From: Ashinkailepas kermadecensis
Lineage: Eukaryota > Arthropoda > Thecostraca > Neolepadidae
Assembly (NCBI GenBank): GCA_034440615.1
Contig: JAOTOM010003133.1
Coordinates: forward strand, 1 to 64,000
DNA length: 64,000 bases
Direction of reading: 5' to 3'
Made by a program: the position numbers and the translations under genes. Of the stretch, positions 11,669 through 22,070 are shown in pieces (positions within the stretch are counted from its first letter, which is position 1; each line of letters begins with the position of its first letter). The notes beneath the pieces are model-generated. The model saw nothing but the letters and a program-made list of their open reading frames with translations. It did no database searches and was not told the DNA's origin.

Positions 11669-12228
11669 TTGACTGTAGTGAGCGGCCATGCTGGTATGGA
11701 GTCAAGTGGCACCCGGCGCCGTCAGCTGTCCTGAGCCCGGAACTAGGCTCCAGCAGTTTTTGCAGGGCAGTCGGTTGTTGAGGGCGGCTGGGTCGGCAGC
11801 GCGCGCGACTCACGATCAGTAGTGTCGGTCCGTCGACTGCGAATACACGCCCTTCCCCGTGCTCGGTACTTACTTTTGGATCGGCGACTACATGTTGTGT
11901 TGTTATGTTTGTATTATTTTTGTAGCTGGTTTGTGTTAATTAGGGGGCGGCCCGCCCGGCATCTTACATACCTTTTTACCCACTTTAGCTTTTTATCTGG
12001 AGTTGCGGCTGCGGCCGTGCGGCGCCAGCTTTTAATGCTTTTGTGTTGTTTTTCATTTGTGTTTGGTGGGGTGCGATCCCGTGCGGCCTGCCACGCCGGG
12101 ATCCGGCCGCCGGGGGCGCACCAGAGCAGATTATGGTGTGGCCAGGCATCAGCGAGGTGCCCTGCCACGAGTAGGTGTTTAAACAAATGTAACCACGTGC
12201 TGAAACATTTACTGTAATAAAGAAAGAA

Positions 12229-12374
12229 TATGTTCTATCAGCTTAATATCTGATACGTCCCCTACATGGGGACCGGAATATTAAACTGATTTTTGAAATT
12301 TGGCGGGATTTTCGGAGCTTGCTCCTGTCCTGCCGCGGGTTGACCTGGCGTTGCACTACAGCCAGGATCGGCCC
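12229..12374 (+). pseudogene. U2 snRNA fragment C, lacking the 5' end
   Basis: Third U2 3' portion. It matches from about U2 base 42 with one T missing (TGTTCTATCAGC) and one change in the stem IIb loop side. It is fused to the tail of retroelement piece 2 and followed by the diverged U2 flank. Confidence 0.9.
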
Positions 12375-12636
12375 ATTTAAAGCTGATTGGAAAACAACTA
12401 GTTTTTTTTTTGGGGGGGGGGTTGAAGATTTTCAAAATTTTCCAAATTTTCGAATAGCTTCCAGTTTTTACTTTTCTTATCATACAGATTCCTATCTAAT
12501 GATGTCGTCCATCTCTGCACGGCTTCGATCTCCACTAGTTCTGCGTCTACTCAAAGTTTAAACGTAGTTGGGCCCCACCCCGCCCCCTCGCTATGGTGCT
12601 CACGTTGACTGGCGTTCGCTCTAGTTCCCGAACGTA
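12375..12636 (+). repeat. U2 3' flank, copy C
   Basis: Diverged copy of 7597-7849 that includes a run of T then G (12401-12421). It shares the final GTTCCCGAACGTA and then leaves the repeat for sequence unlike the start of the retroelement. It may therefore be the original right edge of the insertion site. Confidence 0.8.
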
Positions 12637-13040
12637 AAGGCATAGAGACTAAATGCCAGCGAACCTCCTTACCTTTTGCGATCACATGCGTCGTACGGTA
12701 AGCGCATGGGCGTAGGTTTCCGAAAAAAGTATTGGGGGCGGGGGCACAATGCATAGAGGCAACGCGGGCCCAAATGGATCGGTATCATGCCACTTTGGGT
12801 CCTATGTTAGAAATGCGAATTATTAAGGAGGGGGATGGGATGCCTCCCGATACGATTACATGCAAAAGGAATGCATCTTTCGAGCCAGTGTGCATGACAA
12901 AATTGACGCCCGTGCTGTGACTATCACCGTTCAGGATCTTATGTCGCATCACAAGGTATCACCATCACCCACCAGAACACTCATCGCTTCCTATGTCCTA
13001 AAGGCAAAGATGAGCTCATTACCAACCAGAAAAGCCCTCT
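12637..13040. other. unique spacer between the U2 cluster and the 22-bp satellite
   Basis: Low-copy sequence with no gene, RNA or transposon I can recognise. It grades into the satellite at about 13040. Confidence 0.5.
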
Positions 13041-15375
13041 CCGTGTCGCTGTGTGTACCCCACCGTGTTACGGTGAATGCAGGGCCCGGCACCGTGGCGA
13101 GTCCACACCCTGCCGTATGTGCCCCAATATGTTGCGGTGTGTACCCACTGTGTTCCGGTGTGTACCCCACGGTGTCACAGATCGTACCACAACGTGTTGT
13201 GGTGTGTACCCCACCGTGGTGCAATGTGTTCCTCACCGTGTCGCGGTGTGTTCCCCATCGTGTTGCGGTATGTACCCCAACATGTTGTGGTGTGTGCCCA
13301 AACCGTGTTACGGTGTGCACCTTGCCGTCTTGCGGTGTGCATACCACCATGGCGCGGTGTGTACCCTACCGGGTTGCGGTGTACATCCTACCGTGTTCCG
13401 TTGCGTACACACCGTATCGCCGTGTCTGCCCCAGCAGTCGCGGTGTGTACCACAGTGTTACGATGTGTACTAGACCTTGTGTTACGGTGTGCACCCAACC
13501 GTGTCACAGTTTGTACCCCACCGGGATTTGGTGTGCACCCCACCGTTTCCCGGTGAGCACACCACCGTGTCGCGGTGTGTACCCCAACATTTCGTGGTGT
13601 GTACCTCGCCGTGTTGCGGTGTGTACCCAAAAATGTCTCCGTGAGTACACCATCGCTTTTCGGTGAATGGTTTAGAGTCCGCCACCGCAGCGAGTTAACC
13701 CCCTGCGGTGTGTACCTCACCGTGTCGCCGTGTCTTCATCACCGTATTGTGGTGTGTACCCCACCGAGTTGCGATATGTACCCCGCCGTGTCGCAGTGTG
13801 TACCCAAACATGTTGCAGTATGTACCCCACCTCATCGCGGTGTGTACCCCGCCGTGTCGCGGTGTGCACCCCACCGTGTCGCGGTATGTACTCCACGGTT
13901 TCGCGGTGTGCACACGACCGTGTCGCGGTATGTACCCCACGGTTTCGCGGTGAACACCCCACCGTGTCGCGGTATGTACCCCACGGTTTCGCGGTGTGCA
14001 CCCCACCGTGTCGCGGTATGTACCCCACCGTGTCGCGATGTGAATCCCACCGTGTCGCGTTGTGAAACCCACTGTGTTGCAGTGTGTACCCCACCGTGTT
14101 TCGGTGTGTACACCAACGTGTTGAGACATGTACCCCCCCCCGTGTCGCGGTGTGTACCCCACCGTGTCGGGGTGTGCAGTCTAACATTTTGCGGTGTGCA
14201 CCTTATCGTATCGCGGTGTGTACCCCAAAATATCGTGGTGTGGTACCGCAGAGGTCCCGGTGTGTACCCCAAAATATCGCGGTGTGTACTCCAAAATATC
14301 GCGGTGTGTACTCCAGAGGTCGTGGTGTGTACCACACTGTGTTACGGTGTGTACTAGACCCTTTTCCGGTGTGCACCACACCGTGTCACGGATTGTACCA
14401 CAACGTGTTGTGGTGTGTACCTCAACGTGATGCAATGTGTTCTCCACCGTGTCGCGGTGTGTTCCCCATCGTGTTGCCGTATGTACCCCAACGTGTTGCG
14501 GTGTGCACCCTACCGTCTTGCGGTGTGCACCCAACCCTCTTGCTGTATGTACCACAACGTGTTTCAGTGTGTACCCCACCGTGTCCGGGTGTGTACCGAA
14601 GCGTGTCGCGGTATGTACCCAACCATGTTGCGGTGTATACCCCACCTTATCGCTATGTCTACATCGCCGTTTCGCGTTGTGTACCCCCAGTGTTGCAGTG
14701 TGTACCATACCGTGTCGCGGTATGTGCCACGCTGTGTCGCGATGTGTACCCTACCATGTTGCAGTGTGTACCCCACCCTATCGCGGTGTGCACCCCCGTG
14801 TCGAGGTATGCATTCAACCGTGTCGCGGTGTGTACCACACCGTGTTAGGTTGTGTACCCTAACGTGTAACGGTGTGTGTCCCACCGTGTCGCGGTGTGTA
14901 CCCGAACATGTCTCGGTGTGTTCCCAACCGTCTCGCGATGTGTACCCCACCTTGGTGCGGTGTGTACCCCACCTTGGTGCGGTGTGTACCCCACGGTATT
15001 GCGGTGAGCACCCTACCGTGTTGCTGCATGTACCACAACGTGTTGTGGTGTGTACCCAAACTGTGTTGCGGTGTGCACCCTACCGTCTTGCAGTGTGTAC
15101 CCCATCGTATCGTGGTGTGAACCCCATCTTGGTGCGATGTGTACCCCATCATGTTGCGGTGAATGGTGCAGAGACCACCATCAAGGCGAGTCCACTCACT
15201 GCGGTATTGTACCCCTCCTGCGGTGTGTACTGCACCGTGTCGCGGTGTGCACCCCACCGTGTCGCGGTATGTACCCCACCGTGTCGCGGTGTGCACCCCA
15301 CCGTGTCGCGGTATGGACCGCACACACCGTGTCGCGGTATGGACCGCACCCACCGTGTCGCGATGTGCATCCCCA
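13041..15375. repeat. 22-bp satellite, first block
   Basis: Degenerate tandem copies of a 22-bp unit whose core is GTGTACCCCACCGTGTCGCG. Common variants change CCGTG to CCTTA or AACATG, and TCGCG to TTGCG. Node sequences starting GGTGAATG and ending near CTGCGGTATGTACC lie at about 13070, 13660 and 15158. The word GCAGTCTAACATTTTGCGG lies at about 14176. The same landmarks occur in the 22-48 kb block in the same orientation, so both blocks belong to one family. Since 22 is not a multiple of 3, all three frames on a strand encode the same 22-residue cycle. Confidence 0.95.
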
Positions 15376-17203
15376 GAGGTAAAAAAGTATCGGTTGTGTC
15401 ACCGGACAATTTCAGGAACTCAAATGTGTCTCATTTTGTCCGTCAAACGCACAAGGAAGGCTCCATTCCCCAGTGGCAGCCAGTAACCATTTCGTGGAAA
15501 ACAGGCGTGAATCTGAGTTTTTGTTCGTCGATGGGCCTAGGGAGGCGGGGTACCGTGGGTGCCTACTGCACAGGCAGCCCTCCCCCCCCCCACCCCCTCC
15601 TTATTTTCCATGCTGCACCATCTATATCAGCTAAAGTTGATCATAGCAGAATTGTTCGTACCGTGAAATGCATACCAGGGTACAAACAGGCCTAATCCGG
15701 TGATATTTTTGCTTAAAATGGAGGGGGGGGGGGGGGGGGGTCGCGAACATGAGGTTGAAAACTCCTTGGCACTGTCACTTTCTTGTCAGCTCCTACAACC
15801 GAACGTTAGGTATGCCAAGTACACAAAAATAACATGGACAGCGAAACAATATATTGGCGTGCGTGGGATTATCGGAAACCTTCAGTAGCAGTGGATGAAA
15901 CAATTGGCGGTAGGTAACATTATGAGTTAGAAAGTACGGAAAAGTACATTCATTTCGACACACGAGCACCTCGAATTTCGGCTAATCGTGAGAATCAAAA
16001 GGTATAGGGTTATGGCCGCGTCTTCGAAAGTGATGCAAACTAATATGATATACTATTATCAGCCGGAAATCCCAGCATATATCTTCTCCTTTGAACTAAA
16101 ACGGCTATAATCAGCGCAACGCGAGTGGAGGCAATTCAATTGGATGTAAATTTCATGCTATAATGATTTTCTTGTAAAATTGTCGGTGATATTGTTACTG
16201 CAGGCCGGACTGCAGACGTGAGCTGCAGGCCTAACGCGGGATTTTTATGGACCGTTCCTGGCCCAAAGGCCGTCCGTGACCCAAGACGTAAGTCATGTAG
16301 GCGCCGTCCATGGTTCCACGATGGACAGCGCCTACAGTCGCGACTAGTGACATCTCAAGAGCCATAGCGACACGCTGATAATGTGTGCCGAACCATTTGA
16401 CGCACACGACATCCGAGAGCTGGCACGATCTCACGCCAGGACACCATGCCCCGCACTCTGAGCTGACCTCGTGACAGGGTGCAGACACCAACGCACGTCC
16501 GCTCACTACCAAAGCCGAGAGCCGAGAGAGGGCGCGACCGGCGGCGGCGACCCGAGGCCGACATGCACCGCCCAAATAGTGCACATCCGCATATTTCCAC
16601 AATTGAAAACACAAAGAACCACACACTTCCGGAATTGGTTCTCGAGGTCTCCGATTTGTTTCCATTATCAAAATCACGAAGGTTGACGCAATAATAATCG
16701 AAATTCCTCAGTCCCTACTTTTGATGACGTCACTACCACACCACGAATGCGCCCTGACATGACCGGCTCGTAGGTCGTGCCTACCCTAAGGAAACGCAAG
16801 TCCTCCGCAATTACCCGTGCACAGATGGCATCACCGCGTCACGTGCACTGCTGCTCGGTCGGGAAGTAGGACAGGGGGCGGGGTAACGTACTAGAAAATC
16901 TAACAACAAAAGGTGCCGACGACGGAAACACTCTCCCCTTCGACCGACTAAGTCCGTCGAACAAAAGGAAGAAGTAAACAATTGATCAATACACTAAAGC
17001 CATTCATTCACTCGCCTTTGCTTAATCCAGAGTTCGGCCGGTCGATACTTACGCGATTACCCCACCAGGTGTCAGGCAGATCACCACAGCTTACCCCGGT
17101 CATACGGGAGGTACGTGAGCTGCTCGCTGTCCCAGGTATCCCTTTCACAGGATCGCGATCCAGGATTTTCCTGAGCGAGATCCAACAGTATAACCAGACT
17201 TAC
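15376..17203. other. island DNA, no gene recognised
   Basis: Low-copy sequence right of the first satellite block. It has a C-rich run near 15581-15597 and an 18-base G run at 15723-15740. An imperfect inverted repeat built on CTGCAGGCC lies near 16199-16233. The open frame 16231-16677 (minus) has no recognisable domain. Confidence 0.45.
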
Positions 17204-17654
17204 CTGGATACCAAGCTCAGTGACGTCAGATCCGGGTGAAGATTCCACCGTGACTACCGCAACAAAAGCATCCACCATAGGTTCGTTTTCTTGTGGAGTA
17301 TCGAGTACAGTAACCCCCAAACAAGGTTTCCATCGGGAGATCCTCAACGCGAGATCCATCCACCTTAAGTTTGATCTCCATCTCCCTTACCCCAAGCGAA
17401 GATTCTTCCTCTGGCGGGGCATCCACCTCAGGCCCTAACTTATCAGAAGTGTCCACTGTAAGCCTATGCTCTTCGTCGTTTATGATATCAGTTATTTCCA
17501 CTGAAGACTCTTTCTCTGACTTGCCTTGAACAACTATCACCTGCTCACTCTCTATATTGCCCTTGATTATCCTCTGTTCATCACTAGCCCTTTTCACGAC
17601 GTCCAATAAGCACCGGGATGCAATGTCGATGACTTCATCTAGTATGAATGGCAT
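17204..17654 (-). CDS. candidate coding exon, unknown acidic protein, with one frame break
   Basis: On the minus strand an open frame starts at Met (17654) with MPFILDEVIDIASRCLLDVV. It continues through a Glu/Asp/Ser-rich stretch to LPMETLFGG. There it leaves the frame at a five-G run (plus-strand C run 17314-17318). One base fewer would continue in the next frame as VTVLDTPQENEPMVDAF and run to a consensus donor, CAG followed by GTAAGT, with the exon ending at 17204. Consistent acidic composition on both sides of the G run and the good donor suggest a real exon. The break is either an assembly error or a disabling mutation. I do not recognise the family. It might belong with the exon at 21134-21371. 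Confidence 0.35.
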
Positions 17655-20434
17655 ATTATTAAAATATATGGACTTTATCTGTAGATATGAAACCTTTCGG
17701 AAGTTTTACATATCAGACAATAAATTAAATATAAAACTCAACCAAAGTATTCAAATATGATAACTGATTTGAAAATAAGCACTTGGCTCACAGAAACAAC
17801 TAGCCAATCTGGCAGCATCTGGCACCATGGCGCGCGATTTGAGAGTTGTCGGATGAAACAAATTTGCAATTGCATTACCAGCAAACGTACAATATTGGGG
17901 AGGAAGTAGTAGTAGTAGATATCATGCTGATAAGTTTTATTTATTTTAAGTTTCATTTCATGGATGTGAAGTAGCTGTATTATGGATAAATATGAAAATA
18001 CATCATTTCCAGATGGTACGATTCCATCTTGACGCTCCCGAAAATATTATATTCTCTCCATTTTACAAGCGGGTTGTTTACAGTTCAAATGCCGTCCACT
18101 GCAAATCACTATACGAGGCTCCGTTCTTAAATGTCGTTTTAACATACTACCTACATACATACCTGAATAAGGTAACGGCTGACGTGTGCGTTTCAGGGGG
18201 GGGGGGGGAGCGAGACTCCTTTTAGTGGATTCCTTTCAGTCAACGCCATAATGCTGATGTAAAATGACTGCTTAAGGGCGGTGTTGCACCCTGGCACCCC
18301 ATACATTCCGGCACCTCTACAAAATTATGTGGATCCCCACCCCCAAGCAAATGTCAAAAGGGTTTGAATGCAATTCATCAGGTACCTCACGAGTGGGGGA
18401 GGGGCAGCGGGGGCCTCGGCCATTCCTGGAATCCATCGGTAGAGCTACTTTCAAAAAGTTGTAAGATAACACCTATTGGACGTATACCCACCTTCCCCCA
18501 CTCCTTCCTGGCTGGTCATTCCCCCCCCAAGAGTAAGTTCTGGCCATGGATATATTTAGTGGGGGGGGGGGGGGGGGGCGAGAGCACCTACTAGTCCCTT
18601 CACTTTTCGGCCAGGACCTCGTTGACTGCAGACAAGCCCAGGGTGGTCGAATACACCTCACTCTAGACATTTTCATCGACGGTGCCTTTCGGGGTACAAA
18701 GGACAGCCTCCACCAGGATCGCGTGCGTCCCCGTTTAATTTTTGCAGCAAAATGTACCCTTCTAAGCAGGGTCGTTGTTTTGTATACTTTTGAGGGAGAA
18801 AGTGCCCCCTCAATGATGGCTTTGCCCCCCCCCAATAATTTAAACTTTTAACATAGGATCTTGTGGAGTGTACCCGTATCCATTTGGGCCTGCCCATTGC
18901 CTTCATGTATTCCCCCTCCCCCAATGATTTTGAAAAATGAACAACCATCCTAAGCAAAACTGTATGTACCCATTCTGGGACACTGGGATGCATCCCTTAT
19001 TAAAATATTCTCAATCGGTGGCGCCCCTCCAAGCTAGCGCAACCTGATAAAAAGTAAATGCTGTGCTTGGTTCAAATGTGGCACAGAAGCTTATCAACAG
19101 TTATCAATAAATTTCATTCAAATCCAAAGATGTGCAAATTTGGCAAATTTGGGTGCCATGGTTGCAGTACCTACCAATCTGACAACATCCGTACAGTCTC
19201 AAAATAAATGTCAAAAACTGGTTTGGAGATTCTAGTGGCTGAAACAGTTTTTGGGCAACATTTAAGGACTGTACTTAGTCACAGTGCAATAATAAAACAA
19301 TATTTCATTCATATGAATGTTCGTTATGCAACTAAATGGAAGCTTTCAGCTGCTTTGCACAAACTGCTTCCAAACTAAAGCCATTTCTGTGTCCTTACTA
19401 GAACCTGCCAATTCAATAGCTGGGAGGGGTGGGGGTGCTCTGCTAGATGCTTGTTTACTTCTGTGTTACCAGTCCAAAAATATATTGATTAAGCGTAGAA
19501 GGATCAATAGTTATGAATGCCTACATGGTACCTACTATATTAACTTGGAGGTATGACGAAGGTTAGAGAATAGTCACACATCAGAAATGGTGCATGTGGG
19601 TAGTGTGGAGTAACCTGATGATGTTTAATACTAATAATAATAAGTTGGCATGCATGAGATACCTCGATGATGTGGCCAGGTATGGTATCTATGTAAGCAA
19701 ATTACTTCGCCCTATTTCTGGTGGGCTCTACGAGGCTGTTTCTGGTGGGGGGGGGGGGGGGGCTTCAGAACCCCCCTGCTCTAACAATGTTACCAACTGA
19801 TTTGGATGGGGCAGACGGCATTTGATTTGTCTCAGCATAAGCTACATTTTGAAGCCTGAAAATGTAAAAAAATGAAATTGTCCATGTGGCGGGGGAGGCA
19901 AAAGTATCAAAATTTTGAGTTTTTCACATCCACTGCTCTCTTGTTTATGAGCAGGTTTTGATGGGGCAAATGTCATTCGATGCAGAATGACCTTTCACAT
20001 ACATTAGGCTGTTGCTCATACCCAAAAATCATAGGCATTTCAGGGGGATGAATAAGGGAGAAATGCACCAACATGTCCCACAAAATGACTGCCTGGACAC
20101 TTCTTCGGTACAACCAAAATTTTCAAAAGGGTCTCAAAATGTGTACAATGAATATTTATGGAAATTTAGAAAGTTCCAGCTCAATAGCTCTCAGAATTTG
20201 GCAATGGCACACAAAACACACTTCAGGGGGGCTTCTGAAGCCTTGATCTGAAGATCTTGATATGATAATTTTTTAGATATTCCTTCCAACATCATCTAAT
20301 TATTGTTTTTAGGTTTGTTCGAGAAATTGTTTCATCATTGCAAAATAAATCAATGCCGAAAAGAAGGTTTTCTTAATGAAGAAACCATTTTTTGTGTAAA
20401 GGTAATACAAGCCGATAAATACAATGGCTCTACC
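17655..20434. other. AT-rich island DNA with repeated long G tracts
   Basis: No gene recognised. Long uninterrupted G runs lie at 18196-18208, 18561-18578 and 19747-19762, each next to text resembling eroded DNA-transposon termini (GGGG...CCCC-rich ends). ORFs here are short and have no domains. Confidence 0.45.
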
Positions 20435-21002
20435 CAGTGGCGCAACCAGGATTTCAGTTCGTGGGGGCAGGGTTGGAGAGCGGGCCCCCCTCATGTTTTA
20501 AAAAAGTCTGCGGAAAACATGCACTTACTTTTGAGCGGGCCCCTATGTTTGTAAAAACTAAAACGAGGCGGGCCCCAGGTAAAAGCGGGCCCCTGGTTCT
20601 AAGCGGGCTATTGGTTCAATGCGGGCCCCTGGATCAAAGTGGGCCCGGTTCGAAGCGGGCCCCTGGTTCCAGAGAGCCCCTGGTTCAAGACAGGGCCCCA
20701 GGTTGAAACGGGCCCCTGGTTCTAAGCGGGCTATTGGTTCAATGCGGGCCCCTGAATCAAAATGGGCCCCGGTTCGAGGCGGGCCCTGGTTAAAACGGGC
20801 CCCCAGATTTTCAGTTGGTTCAAAGGGCCCCTGATTCGAGCCACAGATCCGCTTCGCGGGCCCCTAGCCAGGGCTCTGAGTAGGGTGACCCACTCCGAGC
20901 CAGGGGCCCACTTCGCGGGCCCCTGGCTCGGAGCGGGCCCCACAAAAAATTCGGGGGGGGGGGAGCATGGCACCTTGGCCCCCCCCCCTGGTTGCGCTAC
21001 TG
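20435..21002. mobile_element. non-autonomous hAT-type element with 8-bp target duplication
   Basis: Terminal inverted repeats CAGTGGCGCAACCAGG (20435-20450) and CCTGGTTGCGCTACTG (20987-21002) differ at one position. They are flanked by a perfect 8-bp direct repeat, GCTCTACC, at 20427-20434 and 21003-21010. Eight-base duplications and CAGTGG ends are hallmarks of the hAT superfamily. The 568-bp element has no transposase. Its interior is a roughly 18-bp GC-rich repeat based on GCGGGCCCCTGGTTC, plus G and C runs just inside the ends. The intact ends and duplication indicate a fairly recent insertion. Confidence 0.88.
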
Positions 21003-21133
21003 GCTCTACCTACCAACTTGGTGAGAGCTCAGGGCAATTTCCTACCAGAATTTGGCCTGGTAGATCCAGTACTAGCACATTTGTATAACTGAACTGAAGG
21101 CACAAATCCTTTAACCTTATTTACCAGACTCAC

Positions 21134-21371
21134 CTCCAATTTTCCATGCCTGTCTCCACCTTCCTCCAACACCGAATGAATCATTGCGGATTTTATATGG
21201 CTCTTTAACCCATGGATGCTTTGATACACAGTGCCGCTTCAGGTTTCTTCTTTCACCACTGAATTTACACACACCACCATCCTTGGATTTTTCACCACAC
21301 TGCACAATCTGCCTTGAGAGCCAGTTTGAAGTTGAAGGCCTTGCTCTCTTTGCTGGCTTTTCTATCCCCAT
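21134..21371 (-). CDS. candidate coding exon with a Cys/His motif
   Basis: Minus-strand frame from Met at 21371 (MGIEKPAKRARPSTSNW) containing a zinc-finger-like arrangement: Cys, nine residues, Cys, then NLKRHCVSKH. It ends at 21134 with GGAG followed by a good GTGAGT donor. The Cys spacing is not canonical for C2H2. An in-frame stop lies ten codons upstream of the Met, so this would be a first coding exon, or else an acceptor lies close by. It may be part of the same minus-strand gene as the candidate exon at 17204-17654. No family recognised. Confidence 0.3.
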
Positions 21372-22070
21372 GCTTTCTTGTGAAGGCTCATCTGGATCTC
21401 AGCCCACGCCAGTAGATCCAGGCATATTTGGCATGCCTAGTCTTCTCTCAGGATTATATCTCTGCAAAAATCGGCTCCTGAACGGATAGTTTAATCACCT
21501 ACTACCACCTAGGTAGGTATCTGTCGCAGGAAATTGATAGGCAACTGTTACCGTGACGAGACAGACGAGACCAAACAGAACGCGTCCTTCGAAGCAAAAC
21601 TCAAGCACCCAATGCGCTCGATTCTCAGTGGCTCAGAAGAAAGCTTCCATCTCCGCCGGCGCTACCAAATTTGGGCCAGCAGCACATTTGCCAAGCTCAC
21701 GACCAAAATTCGACAACATTCCTGAGTGTCTCATTTTGTCACCGGTGAGATACCGGCGGTCCGGGAGACACCGCATGCTAACGCAATGGCGCGTCGGTTT
21801 GGACGGTAAGCGTAACGTTCGCCAAGATCCTTGTCCTAGTTTTCGCCAACATTCAGGCGACAAAAAGGACAAGGTGCACAAGTTTTTTTTTAACTTGTTT
21901 TGCTAATTTTTATCACTTTTATCAGTGTTTTCTGAGTGAGGCGAGAGAATGAGAGTAGGTGCATAGGTAGGTATATTAACAATCCCAGCACTGGCTTTTG
22001 TGTCTCCTCTGGGCCTCTTTCAGTTAGCAATTGTGTCACCGGAGTAAACGGCAGAACGATGACTTGTTTT
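21372..22070. other. island DNA bordering the second satellite block
   Basis: No gene recognised. It contains GTGTCTCATTTTGTC (21726-21740) and TTGTGTCACCGGA (22031-22043). Both words also occur just right of the first satellite block (15426-15440 and 15394-15406). Confidence 0.45.

Larger units (their letters stand above)
9831..12228 (+). mobile_element. U2-inserted retrotransposon, piece 2, with internal microsatellite
   Basis: Starts at exactly the same RT position as piece 1 but carries a different internal deletion. The RT frame continues about 25 codons beyond the piece 1 break, then joins 3' UTR sequence (TTTTTACTTGTTT) with the knuckle and endonuclease missing. A 1.6-kb T/G microsatellite follows, then about 215 bp not seen in piece 1 (11669-11883). 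The rest is 3' UTR close to that of piece 1 (GGGCGGCCCGCCCGGCATCT and onward), with an AATAAA-containing tail near 12215 fused to U2. The identical 5' end suggests that the two pieces descend from one insertion by tandem duplication. Confidence 0.78.

Noticed and set aside
16231..16677. 148-codon minus-strand frame
   Set aside because: No motif, no splice signals, competing frames on both strands.
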